Shown piece after piece: positions 47,801 to 54,249 of a stretch of DNA of 64,000 bases. A model generated the notes under the pieces. That model was not told where the DNA came from. It ran no database searches and saw nothing but the letters and a program-made list of their open reading frames with translations. Position 1 is the first letter of the stretch, and each line of letters starts with the position of its first letter. The translations under genes were made by a program, and so were the position numbers. The DNA comes from Culex pipiens pallens (lineage: Eukaryota; Arthropoda; Insecta; Diptera; Culicidae), in NCBI RefSeq assembly GCF_016801865.2, contig NC_068939.1, positions 121,073,671 through 121,137,670 of the forward strand. The letters run 5' to 3'.

Positions 47801-50800
47801 GAATTTAAAATTTTATTCTTAATTTTTTTAACTTTAAATTGAAGAACGCTTCAAACATTATTGCTTTTATTATTTTTTCAAAGAATTCAAAAAATATCTT
47901 GGAATTCGTTTAAAAAAAAATTGAAATGGAACTTGGTAACCCTTTTAAATTTTGTAAATTTTGATAAAGAATTTTTTAAATTAATGTTAAGTCATCTGGA
48001 TGTCGGTATTTAACCGTTCCATTTTTTTTATTTTAAATTCAGTTTGATAAGACTCAATGTTTTACCACTTATTTAAGATTAAAATGTTTGAAGAGACAAA
48101 TTCTTTAAACATATTTTCAATAACAATATCATTTAAGGTGCTGAATTAAAGAATTTAAAATTTGTAAATTCGGAAATTTTGAGATCTTTTAATTTATGAA
48201 TTCAAGAATTTAAGAATTTAAGAATTTAAGAATTTAAAAATTTAAGAATTTAAGAATTTAAGAATTTAAGAATTTAAGAATTTAAGAATTTAAGAATTTA
48301 AGAATTTAAGAATTTAAGAATTTAAGAATTTAAGAATTTAAGAATTTAAGAATTTAAGAATTTAAGAATTTAAGAATTTAAGAATTCTAGATTAAATTTT
48401 CAAAAGGTCCTATCTACATAGGAAACCCATGAGGGATAGGTTGTTTTGAAAATTTAATCTAGAATTTAAGAATTTAAGAATTTAAGAATTTAAGAATTTA
48501 AGAATTTAAGAATTTAAGAATTTAAGAATTTAAGAATTTAAGAATTTAAGAATTTAAGAATTTAAGAATTAAAGAATTTAAGAATTTAAGAATTTAAGAA
48601 TTTAAGAATTTAAGAATTTAAGAATTTAAGAATTTAAGAATTTAAGAATTTAAGAATTTAAGAATTTAAGAATTCAAGAATTTAAGAATTTAAGAATTTA
48701 AGAATTCAAGAATTTAAGAATTTAAGAATTCAAGAATTTAAGAATTTAAGAATTTAAGAATTTAGGAATTTAAGAATTTAAGAATTTAAGAATTTAAGAA
48801 TTTAAGAATTTAGGAATTTAAGAATATAAGAATTTAAGAATTAAAGAATTTAAGAATTTAAGAATTTAAGAATTTAAGAATTAAAGAATTTAAGAATTTA
48901 AGAATTTAAGAATTTAAGAATTTAAGAATTTAAGAATTTAAGAATTTAAGAATTAAAGAATTAAAGAATTTAAGAATTTAAGAATTTAAGAATTTAAGAA
49001 TTTAAGAATTTAAGAATTTAAGAATTTAAGAATTCAAGAATTTAAGAATTTAAGAATTTAAGAATTTAAGAATTTAAGAATTTAAGAATTTAAGAATTTA
49101 AGAATTTAAGAATTTAAGAATTTAAGAATTTAAGAATTTAAGAATTTAAGAATTTAAGAATTTAAGAATTTAAGAATTTAAGAATTTAAGAATTTAAGAA
49201 TTTAAGAATTTAAGAATTTAAGAATTTAAGAATTTAAGAATTTAAGAATTTAAGAATTTAAGAATTTAAGAATTAAAGAATTAAAGAATTTAAGAATTTA
49301 AGAATTTAAGAATTTAAGAATTTAAGAATTTAAGAATTTAAGAATTTAAGAATTCAAGAATTTAAGAATTTAAGAATTTAAGAATTCAAGAATTTAAGAA
49401 TTTAAGAATTTAAGAATTCAAGAATTTAAGAATTTAAGAATTTAAGAATTTAGGAATTTAAGAATTTAAGAATTTAAGAATTTAAGAATTTAAGAATTTA
49501 AGAATTTAAGAATTTAAGAATTTAAGAATTTAAGAATTCAAGAATTTAAGAATTTAAGAATTTAAGAATTTAGGAATTTAAGAATTTAAGAATTTAAGAA
49601 TTTAAGAATTTAAGAATTTAAGAATTATAGAATTTAAGAATTTAAGAATTTAAGAATTTAAGAATTTAAGAATTATAGAATTATAGAATTATAGAATTTA
49701 AGAATTTAAGAATTTAAGAATTTAAGAATTTAAGAATTTAAGAATTTAAGAATTTAAGAATTTAAGAATTTAAGAATTATAGAATTATAGAATTATAGAA
49801 TTATAGAATTTAAGAATTTAAGAATTTAAGAATTTAAGAATTTAAGAATTTAAGAATAGGGGGATGGCGTCGCTATTTTTAGACCACGTTTTCCACTTTT
49901 TCTCCATCGAAACCGACTACTTTATCGACTTCATTTTGCTGGGCGAGATAGGACGCCGTCTATTTTTAGACGATGACTCAGCACTTTTCCACTTTTGCAC
50001 TTAAAAAAACCAGATGGCAGCACGATGTAACGCCACGTCCCTATTTAAGAATTTAAGAGTTTAAGAATTTAAGAATTTTTGAGTTTAATAATTTATTAAT
50101 TTAAGAATTTAAAGTTTATTAATTTAAAAACATTAAAATTCAATAATTTAAGCATTCAGTAATTTAGGAATATATTTAAGAATTTGTGAGTTCAAGCATT
50201 TATGAATTTAAGCATTTAAAATGCATAATTTTTTTTTAAATTTTTGGCTGTTTTTAATTTAGAATTTTACGAATTTTTCAATTTTGACTCTTTAAATTTT
50301 TAAATTCTTAAATTTAATTTGATTTTGATTTTAGATTTTTTTAAATAAAAATTTAAGAAATTTCTTTTATTTGAATTTTAAAATATTTAAGTATATGAAA
50401 AAAAAACTTAAAAAAGAAAAAATGTTTTGATTTTCTGAAACTTTGAATTTGTAATATTGGAGCTTCCATTTTTGAATTTTTGGATCTTTAAAAATTTATA
50501 AAAAATGTCTTTCTACGGGGTAGATTTTATTAAAATTCAAAAGCGAAGAGCAAGCATCAGTTACGTTTAAGTAAGCTCATATTTGTGATTTTGAGCACAC
50601 AGTACGGCCACCGAAACCAGCCCCAATAATCATTTTTATTACATCCTCATGTATAACTTCTAGAAAAGTTTGAAATATGATTCACAAGATAAAGATTTGA
50701 ATGTTTAATGAATGATTAAAAAGACTCAGAAAATTTAATAGGATAGTTTTAGAAACGCCTTCATTCATGACTGCTGAAAATTTATCAAATCCTTCTCAAT

Positions 50801-51357
50801 TGTTTTACAGAACTTATGTAAAAATCAGAGATTTTTCAAAATCAGAGATTTTTCAAAATCAGAGATTTTTCAAAATCAGATAATAATTCACAAGCTCAAC
50901 ACTGTTTCCCACAGTGATGCAATTGCGGCGTCGTCGCACTCCAACTATCTTCACCGTTCGCACTTTCCTCCATTAAAAATTTCACAACTTGTCGATTGTT
51001 TTGGGGTGGGGATTCTGAGCTTGTCCCGTCCCGTCTCCCTTCCCGGCGCGACAAAACAAAGTGAGGTTACACACAGCTGCTTCAACATTCCCCAAAACTT
51101 TGAGCAAACTTCACCCAACTCAAACCAACTCACCCGGGTTCGGCAGCACGGCGGTCACATTGCGAAACAGTTCCGGCCGTTCCTCGACGGGGACGTTCAG
51201 CACCCGGTTCGGCAGGTCCTTGAGGGCCTTTGCAAGCTGGAAAGGCGAAGGAAATTTCAATAAAAATCACACTCTTTTGGGGTGCAAACAATCCTCACCG
51301 GAGCCGCCACCGGTTGGGCACGGATCCCGGGCCGGAACTTACCTCAGCATCTGCCAT
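20511..51357 (-). CDS. GCN1: GCN1, translational activator of the eIF2alpha kinase GCN2 (whole gene)
   Basis: Five coding exons join in phase: 51343-51357, 51134-51236, 46260-47230, 31384-34908 and 20511-23876 (complement). They total 7,980 nt, that is 2,659 residues plus stop, matching the roughly 2,670 of animal GCN1. GCN1 is a cytosolic HEAT-repeat rod that binds collided ribosomes and hands uncharged-tRNA stress to GCN2, which phosphorylates eIF2alpha. Helical HEAT repeats are visible throughout. The eEF3-like part lies near the end of exon 4 (residues about 1400-1538, VRRGAAYGIAGIVKGLG). The GCN2/RWD-binding region lies around residue 2300, with LIRILGDRF at 2296-2304 (the Arg in this block is probably the one needed for GCN2 contact; inferred by family resemblance). 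The coding sequence is GC-rich and intact while introns 2-4 are filled with transposons. There is no frameshift or internal stop, so the gene should be functional. Confidence 0.95.
23877..24003. other. start of GCN1 intron 4
   Basis: AT-rich intron DNA leading into the octamer satellite. Confidence 0.6.
24004..25949. repeat. octamer satellite (AAATTCTT)n, array A
   Basis: Head-to-tail AAATTCTT units fill almost 2 kb. The first about 220 bp are impure; from about 24250 to 25949 the repeat is uninterrupted, more than 200 perfect copies. Such purity means recent expansion or a collapsed/over-extended assembly. In the GCN1 transcript this reads AAGAATTT. Confidence 0.95.
25950..27290. mobile_element. 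TTAA-bounded insertion splitting the octamer array
   Basis: The array stops at TTAA followed by GGTGAAGCCGTTGATCATT and resumes at 27291 after AATGATGGAAGTCTTCACG-TTAA, so the ends are imperfect inverted repeats (GTGAAGnCnT...ATCATT). TTAA also occurs in the octamer unit, so the duplication cannot be proven. Most of the interior is the TA-flanked MITE at 26235-27179. Confidence 0.45.
26235..27179 (+). mobile_element. MITE, GGGGAGAGTGGGGA inverted ends, TA duplication, copy 2
   Basis: Ends GGGGAGAGTGGGGAGACTTG and CCCCACTCTCCCC, with TA at 26233-26234 and 27180-27181; 945 bp; colinear with 10078-11023 and of high identity. The 83-codon ORF inside is not conserved in copy 1 and is not considered a gene. 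Confidence 0.8.
27291..27524. repeat. octamer satellite (AAATTCTT)n, array A continued
   Basis: Same unit and orientation as 24004-25949, with occasional variants. It is the other side of the array split by the 25950-27290 insertion. Confidence 0.9.
27651..29992 (-). mobile_element. terminal-hairpin repeat (GGCAAAA family), split by a non-LTR retrotransposon
   Basis: It is the reverse complement of the copy at 44550-45250 in two blocks (27651-28087 and about 29695-29992); both blocks are near-identical, including a 69-codon stretch with the same translation. Ends: TTTTGCCTTCCTCAC...TGAGGAAAGGC at the left, CCACCTAAAGGTAGATTAAG at the right. The uninterrupted copy shows the point where the retrotransposon landed (ACCTATC|TTAAATTAC). 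Confidence 0.8.
28088..29694 (-). pseudogene. 5'-truncated non-LTR retrotransposon, reverse transcriptase fragment
   Basis: On the minus strand an uninterrupted frame from about 29690 to the stop at 28295 encodes a reverse transcriptase from just before its first motif (YPPCLKSALVIPIFKKGD, NYRPISVLPAINKVFEKL) through VFLDLSKAFDTINH (motif A), GVPQGSNLGPLLFLVYVNDI (B), LFADDT (C, the catalytic Asp pair), LNLEKTKMMLF and FKYLGVHLD (thumb side), to the C-terminus. A 3' T-run at 28088-28108 is the poly(A) tail. The endonuclease and ORF1 are missing, so it is a dead-on-arrival copy, though the frame is still open, hence recent. Motif wording suggests the CR1/L2 side of the Jockey superfamily; only a tree would settle it. 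Confidence 0.85.
29993..30787. other. GCN1 intron 4, low-complexity AT-rich DNA
   Basis: TTTTTGAATTTT-type runs and simple imperfect repeats; no element end or gene. Confidence 0.6.
30788..30934. mobile_element. 147-bp foldback palindrome
   Basis: CCGTATTAACTTTTCAATAG and GGCGAATCCGTAGATGTAAA at the left are exactly inverted at the right; the about 55-bp arms pair nearly perfectly around a centre with TGACAGTTCACGTTG. TTAA lies within each terminus. It is a single copy in this window, with the features of a foldback MITE. Confidence 0.65.
30935..31383. other. GCN1 intron 4, 5' part, AT-rich
   Basis: No gene or repeat end; it ends at the exon 4 donor. Confidence 0.55.
31384..34908 (-). CDS. 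GCN1: GCN1 coding exon 4
   Basis: 3,525 nt: acceptor TTTTTTTCAG|GGCGCC, donor ATTAAG|GTGAGT. It encodes residues 364-1538. A charged coiled segment (EELALRREIEEKRRKEGKSK and what follows) lies around residue 800, a feature of GCN1. The last third shows the eEF3-like HEAT pattern. The open frame continues 36 codons past the donor into intron 4, but the donor and family match end the exon at HIK. Confidence 0.95.
34909..35606. other. GCN1 intron 3, 3' part
   Basis: AT-rich; it includes a scrap of a GAGAGGAAGGCA repeat end near 34998-35012. No gene. Confidence 0.5.
35607..35938 (+). mobile_element. MITE of the AATTGGGTCCTAAA family, copy 2
   Basis: AATTGGGTACTAAAGCCCTA at the left and TTTTAGGACCCAATT at the right are inverted ends. 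The interior shares GATGGATCAACTA and CGTACAAAGGGTCATTGTAC with the other three copies. It is non-coding. Confidence 0.75.
36132..37723 (-). mobile_element. 1.6-kb retroposon of unknown type with 19-bp target duplication
   Basis: AATTATATTGGAATTATAT occurs exactly at 36113-36131 and 37724-37742. Between them, the left end is a short (CTGTAATT)n run, that is, on the minus strand a 3' microsatellite tail (AATTACAG)n, so the insert is minus-oriented. The body is mixed in composition with no reverse transcriptase and no recognisable protein; a 79-codon ORF (36549-36788, minus) is unassigned. A long exact duplication and a simple-repeat tail are marks of target-primed retroposition. Confidence 0.75.
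37791..38490 (+). mobile_element. terminal-hairpin repeat (GGCAAAA family), full-length copy
   Basis: The left end TAATCCACCTTTAGGTGG contains a perfect hairpin; the right end CCTTTCCTCAGTAAGGTGAGG then AAGGCAAAA forms a second. The interior matches 59735-60428 closely and 44550-45250 more loosely. It is non-coding, about 700 bp. Confidence 0.75.
38524..38666 (+). repeat. 5' LTR of the Copia-type element
   Basis: 143 bp, TG...CA bounded. It contains TTTTATATAAACACC (TATA box) and GAATAAACACC (poly(A) signal AATAAA), as an LTR promoter/terminator should. Confidence 0.88.
39417..40485. mobile_element. MITE, GGGTATTTGTCCCTATTTTG inverted ends, TA duplication
   Basis: GGGTATTTGTCCCTATTTTG is inverted as CAAAATAGGGACAAATACCC, with TA at 39415-39416 and 40486-40487; 1,069 bp, non-coding. 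Third level of nesting: LTR element, DNA element, this MITE. Confidence 0.75.
40626..40734. mobile_element. 109-bp hairpin MITE, CCGTCATCAGGGGTGACATT ends
   Basis: Nearly the whole element is an inverted repeat (GGGTGACATTGGGTCTGGGG against CCCAGACCCAATGTCATCCC), with TA on both sides (40624-40625 and 40735-40736). It is the smallest member of the family at 1785-2226. Confidence 0.75.
40948..40967 (+). promoter_or_regulatory. primer-binding site, half-tRNA type
   Basis: GGTTGTGTGGCCCAGCAC resembles the complement of the anticodon arm of initiator methionine tRNA (CTGGGCCCATAACC, known for Drosophila copia). The site follows the LTR end once the intervening DNA element is removed. Confidence 0.6.
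41115..42936 (+). pseudogene. Copia-type gag-pol remnant
   Basis: Starts MENKFVSHAFDGTNFWYW, a Copia Gag opening. A +1/-1 frame change near 41395 moves into a second frame that stays open to 42936. That frame holds the zinc knuckle CRVCGKPGHKKVDCP, an aspartic-protease region (WVLDSDVSEHM, with Asp-Ser-Asp in place of the usual Asp-Ser-Gly) and the pre-integrase block VLYVPGLTSNLFSV. Then comes an acidic linker, and the RT N-terminus (NRTWDLVKAP, RYKARLVVTG). The integrase and the RT catalytic YVDD are absent, so it cannot transpose alone. A separate terminal scrap DQLADVFTKG lies at about 42944-42973, ending at the purine tract. Only the defects are described here. Confidence 0.85.
43023..44107 (+). 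repeat. 3' LTR, split by a MITE
   Basis: LTR halves 43023-43106 and 44054-44107 (138 bp together) match the 5' LTR. The split is at its TATATA, where TA is duplicated. Confidence 0.88.
43107..44051. mobile_element. MITE with GGGGCAGGGGGGCAGAATGG ends, in the 3' LTR
   Basis: GGGGCAGGGGGGCAGAATGG is inverted as CCATTCTGCCCCCCCTGCTC plus C. The TA duplication (43105-43106, 44052-44053) is proven by the empty site in the 5' LTR (TTTATATAAACACC). At 945 bp it has no transposase; GGGGCAGAATGGACCA-like motifs recur inside. Confidence 0.88.
44154..44493 (-). mobile_element. tRNA-derived SINE with 13-bp target duplication
   Basis: AGAATAATTGAAG is exact at 44141-44153 and 44494-44506. The minus strand starts with a tRNA-Thr-like head: GTAGCCTAGTGGTAGCGC (A box), anticodon arm CTTCCGC-CTCGTAA-GCGG with CGT as anticodon, and GGGGTTTAAATCCCG (T-arm/B box, one change from TTCAA). 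Then comes a tRNA-unrelated 250-bp body ending in TTACTTTTACTTTTTACTT-like repeats. The whole is 340 bp. Confidence 0.82.
44550..45250 (+). mobile_element. terminal-hairpin repeat (GGCAAAA family), copy nearly identical to 27651-29992
   Basis: GATCCACCTTTAGGTGG at the left and CCTTTCCTCAGTAAGGTGAGG at the right. In inverted orientation it matches both halves of the 27.6-30 kb copy, including the same 69-residue chance translation, and supplies the empty site for the retrotransposon there. Confidence 0.8.
45292..45977 (+). mobile_element. retroposon with 22-bp target duplication and TTAGA tail
   Basis: A 22-bp repeat beginning AGACCAACCC lies at 45270-45291 and 45978-45999 with one difference. 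The insert ends in GGGTTAGATTAGATTAGATT, a simple 3' tail, so it is plus-oriented. The body carries an 80-codon frame (45437-45676) without a recognised domain and an antisense tRNA-like segment at 45829-45905. It is probably the 3' end of a non-LTR element or a derivative; no reverse transcriptase motif is left. Confidence 0.65.
45829..45905 (-). repeat. tRNA-like segment (CAC anticodon loop), not a working tRNA
   Basis: The minus strand has CTGGACTCACAATCCAG (perfect anticodon stem, loop CTCACAA) and GTCGTCGGTTCGAATCTCG (B box). The acceptor stem pairs only partly and the D-arm is oversized. It resembles 3225-3312. It lies inside the retroposon, so it is called a tRNA-derived repeat. A decayed tRNA-Val gene is the alternative. 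Confidence 0.5.
46000..46259. other. GCN1 intron 3, 5' part
   Basis: AT-rich intron sequence without features; it ends at the exon 3 donor. Confidence 0.55.
46260..47230 (-). CDS. GCN1: GCN1 coding exon 3
   Basis: 971 nt: acceptor CCCCCCAG|GCATCA, donor CTGCAG|GTGAGT. It encodes residues 40-363, HEAT-rich, running INATIVRGICKVIG ... LRINLLQ. Antisense ORFs over it are shadows. Confidence 0.92.
47231..48189. other. GCN1 intron 2, 3' part, AT-rich
   Basis: A purine-rich GGAGGGAGGGAG run next to the exon, then about 900 bp of AT-rich sequence without recognisable elements. Confidence 0.55.
48190..49856. repeat. octamer satellite (AAGAATTT)n, array B, opposite orientation to array A
   Basis: The unit AAGAATTT is the reverse complement of AAATTCTT. 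It is about 1.6 kb, less pure than array A, with variants AATTAAAG, AATTCAAG, AATTTAGG and AATTATAG. A variant pattern recurs at 320-bp (40-unit) spacing (for example 48951 and 49271, 49031 and 49351). It is interrupted by the palindrome at 48386-48464. Confidence 0.95.
48386..48464. mobile_element. 79-bp palindromic MITE in the satellite
   Basis: CTAGATTAAATTTTCAAAA is exactly inverted at the other end, around GGTCCTATCTACATAGG and GGGATAGGTTG. Its relative at 60003-60084 has the same inner words (CAACCTATGAG, TTTGAAAATTTAATC). Confidence 0.65.
49859..50041. mobile_element. 183-bp MITE at the satellite edge, TA duplication
   Basis: GGGGGATGGCGTCGC at the left and GTAACGCCACGTCCC at the right are imperfect inverted ends, with TA at 49857-49858 and 50042-50043 and octamer repeat continuing briefly on the right. 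It also carries two CTATTTTTAGAC words. Non-coding. Confidence 0.65.
50044..51133. other. GCN1 intron 2, 5' part
   Basis: Octamer-derived and AT-rich DNA; a short tandem repeat at 50822-50880; nothing else up to the exon 2 donor. Confidence 0.55.
50822..50880. repeat. 17-bp tandem repeat, 3.5 copies
   Basis: The unit AAATCAGAGATTTTTCA is repeated perfectly. Each unit holds the small palindrome-like AATCAGAGATTTTT. Confidence 0.8.
51134..51236 (-). CDS. GCN1: GCN1 coding exon 2
   Basis: 103 nt: acceptor TTTCCAG|CTTGCA, donor CCGG|GTGAGT. It encodes LAKALKDLPNRVLNVPVEER and then PELFRNVTAVLPNP, leaving one G that completes Gly with exon 3 (PNP-G-INATIV). This phase-1 junction confirms the pairing. 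Confidence 0.85.
51343..51357 (-). CDS. GCN1: GCN1 coding exon 1
   Basis: A tiny exon encodes MADAE, then GAG|GTAAGT. The ATG follows a GC-rich leader. It is chosen because the next exon opens in phase and no other Met-bearing exon fits between it and exon 2. Intron 1 is 106 bp. Confidence 0.8.
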
Positions 51358-51670
51358 TTTTCCGGCGGCGATAAGATTTTTTACTCCGCGATATTCGATC
51401 TGCAGTCGCACGGGGATTTTGCACAAGAAGGAAGAGAACACGGCGCGATGCAAAAACTTGACAACTCGGCAAACGACTGACTGATGCGAGTTTGACGTTT
51501 CGAATGCGCCGTGATGTGTGCCCAGTGAGTGGGAGAATTTAGGGAGAAACGGAGGGAAAAAATGGTAAACAGTTCCGAACAGTGCAGAATGGATTTGCTT
51601 CTCCCTGTGACTGAAGATGTGGAATATTTTGTACAATTTTTGTTAAAACTAAACTAGAGGAACAACGTAT
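51358..51670 (-). promoter_or_regulatory. GCN1 leader and core promoter region
   Basis: The DNA just upstream of the GCN1 ATG is GC-richer and without a TATA box in a sensible place, as for housekeeping promoters. The transcription start cannot be fixed by eye. Confidence 0.4.
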
Positions 51671-51949
51671 AATTGGGTACTAAAGCCCTATGTCAATTTT
51701 TATGTACAGCGGTAAAAAACACGATTGAAAACCATTTCTGATCACTTTTTTTTCATTTTAATGCAAAATATTGTTTTGACAAGACAACATTTTTTCGATG
51801 GATCAACTACCGCGAGGTTAATTTTTCAAAATTGATTTAAAAATCCATTTTAAACTCTTTGTGGGCGTACAAAGGGTCATTGTACTCAGAAAAATAAGCT
51901 TTATCGCTGTAAACAATAATATCAGCAAGCTTCATTTTAGGACCCAATT
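51671..51949 (+). mobile_element. MITE of the AATTGGGTCCTAAA family, copy 3
   Basis: AATTGGGTACTAAAGCCCTA and TTTTAGGACCCAATT at the ends; closest to copy 2 (35607-35938). Confidence 0.75.
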
Positions 51950-52010
51950 CCATCGAGCACCGAATATTGACATCCCGCATAGTCAATACCGAGGTCAGTA
52001 CACACAAAGA

Positions 52011-52066
52011 AAAAATACTCTAAATTTAAAAAGATCGTTCGTTGGATTCAAAGTTTTGCCTTCCTC
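52011..52066. repeat. fragment of the ACACAAAGAAAAAATACTCT repeat
   Basis: It is inverted relative to 58485-58548, where ATCCAACGAGCGATCTTTTT and AGAGTATTTTTTCTTTGTGT occur. It is an element end adjoining the next repeat. Confidence 0.5.
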
Positions 52067-53010
52067 ACTGAGGTAAGGCTATAATCCTGCTCTAAAAATG
52101 AACTTCGTATAAAAACGTCGTAGACCCACCTTCATGTATACATATCGACTCAGAATCGAAAACTGAAAAATGTCTGTGTGTATGTGTGTGTGTATGTATG
52201 TATGTGACCAACAAACTAGCTCATGTTTCTCGGCACTGGCTGAACCGATTTGACCCGAACCTGTTGCAATGGACTTGGTTTAGGGTCCCATAGATCGAGT
52301 TTTATACATATTGAAGTTTCGATAAGTAGTTCAAAAGTTATGTATAAAAATTTGTTTTCACATATATTTGGATCTCACTTAACTGTATGTAAACTATGTC
52401 CGGGTCCATCATTTGACACATCGTTGGTTAGGTTATCAAAAGACCTTTCCAACGAGTCTAAAACATTGAAGATCTGGCAACCCTGTCTCGAGATATGGCC
52501 CCTTAAGTGATATTGATGTACTTTTTGGAAGCCGGATCTCACTTAAATGTATGTAAACTATGTCCGGATCCACCATCCGACCCATTGTTGGCTAGATTAT
52601 CAAAAGACCTTTCCAACGAGTACAAAACATTGAAGATCTGGCAACCCTGTCTCGAGATATGTCCACTTAAGTGATATTGATGTACTTTTTTGAAGCCGGA
52701 TCTCACTTAAATGTTTGTAAACTATGTCCGGATCCACCATCCGATCCATCTTTGGTTAGGTTATTAAAAGACCTTTCCAACGAGTCCAAAACATTGAAGA
52801 TCAGGCAACCCTGTCTCGATATATGGCCACTTAAGTGATATTGATGAACTTTTTGAAGCCGGATCTCACTTTAATGTATGTAAACTATGTCCGGATCCAC
52901 CATCCGACCCATCTTTGGTTAGGTTATCAAAAGACCTTTCCAACGAGTCCAAAACATTGAAGATCTGGCAACCCTGTCTCGAGATATGTCCACTTAAGTG
53001 ATATTGATGA
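52054..53010 (-). mobile_element. terminal-hairpin element with a 164-bp tandem array
   Basis: It starts TTTTGCCTTCCTCACTGAGG then TAAGGC, a terminal hairpin, followed by a block related to the GGCAAAA families (GTATACATATCGACTCAGAATC). Then come four units of about 164 bp (starting at 52371, 52535, 52699 and 52862) sharing GATCTCACTTAAATGTATG, GACCTTTCCAACGAG and GATCTGGCAACCCTGTCTCG. The units are highly similar, hence young. Decayed relatives lie at 7240-7710. Confidence 0.7.
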
Positions 53011-54249
53011 TCTTTTGTGCGATTTTCGTAATGTTTTCTGCCTATCGCTAAATTGTTCGTAATCTCTGAGTGTTTTTTGCACTTTTCAAAATATCAAGAA
53101 TTAACGAGAAAACAAAATAATTCCGTCTTGCTCCAGAGCGTTAAAGTGGTCACAAAATGACTGGCAGAAAGTGTTTCCACACCCGAGAGTTTGCCGTGTT
53201 GTAAACGATGGTAGAACTTGACCTTTTCCAGCCTGAATTCTTGGATCTTCAGGCGACCTTCCAGAAAGTCGTCGATTTATAAAAAGAATCAAAGTCGTCG
53301 ATTTTGAAGCAAAGACCTCAGCATCAAGGCGCGACTTTTCGAACGGACAAGGGGGCGTCAGTTGGGTCGTGGAGAACGTCGAAGATGTAGTTTTCCGGAA
53401 TCATCTTTAAAGAAACAGCAGACGCAGCAGACCAGCTCCAACCGGCCAACAATCAAAAATAAAATCTGTAAATGAAGTTAGTCAAAACACATCGAACTTA
53501 TGAAAATTTGATTTAAAAATACCTCTTATCCTGCCCAAATCCAGAATCGAACAAAGGCCAAAAAACCCGGCCCTTACCGGATAGAGTGCCAACAATGGTC
53601 AAGTTCCGCATCAACGCAAAAAAAAACGAAAATAAATGACAACACCAAATAATCACAGCTTGCTGTAATCTATCAAAATAGTTAAAACCCTTAAAACCTC
53701 ACGAGCCCGTGCGAACGGGTTGGATATAACTTGGTTTTAACTTAAAACCATTTCGTTAAAACCGACTATAACTCGCCCGTGCGAACGGGGTATAACGGTA
53801 AAGCCGCACAAATGTTCTTGAAAGCTTTGAAACGCCTACTGGAATTCACTAAACTGACATTTAGGCGTTAGGCAAAATTGGGATCTTTCAATAAGCAAGC
53901 ATGAAAATTATGTAGTATGCATTTAGTCATTTTTGGGATTGGGAAGCATACTGCGTCTGAGCGCTCGGTGAGACTTCACTACGACAAACGCACGCTGGGT
54001 TCATTGCCGACGAGCCGATACGATGAACTAAAATACTAACACACAAAAAGGCTCGTACCGAAGCTAGAAAACCAAACCCGCGATGTGCGATGTTACTGGC
54101 GCATGGGAAGTTTGGACGCTAACCAGAAATTCGTTCACTCAGAGATCTATCAGAGAATGAGCAAAACAAAAAAAAGAAAGGCAAAAGAATGAGCATGGGG
54201 CTTCAGAACGGATAGCTGCTTGCGTCTAGTTTGCGTTCACTGAAGCTTA
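53011..54249. other. intergenic DNA with unassigned coding-like scraps
   Basis: The minus strand shows GC-richer short frames: a 26-codon stretch starting MIPENYIFDVLHDPTDAPLS near 53340-53420, and an out-of-frame continuation to 53101. This may be a decayed exon, but no family is recognised. At 53706-53719 and 53776-53789 the hairpin word CCCGTGCGAACGGG is repeated within 40-bp direct repeats 70 bp apart. The rest shows nothing. Confidence 0.35.

Noticed and set aside
50900..51480. Separate plus-strand gene around the GCN1 5' end
   Set aside because: The ORFs are antisense to GCN1 exons 1-2 and leader, and the minus-strand exons join in phase.
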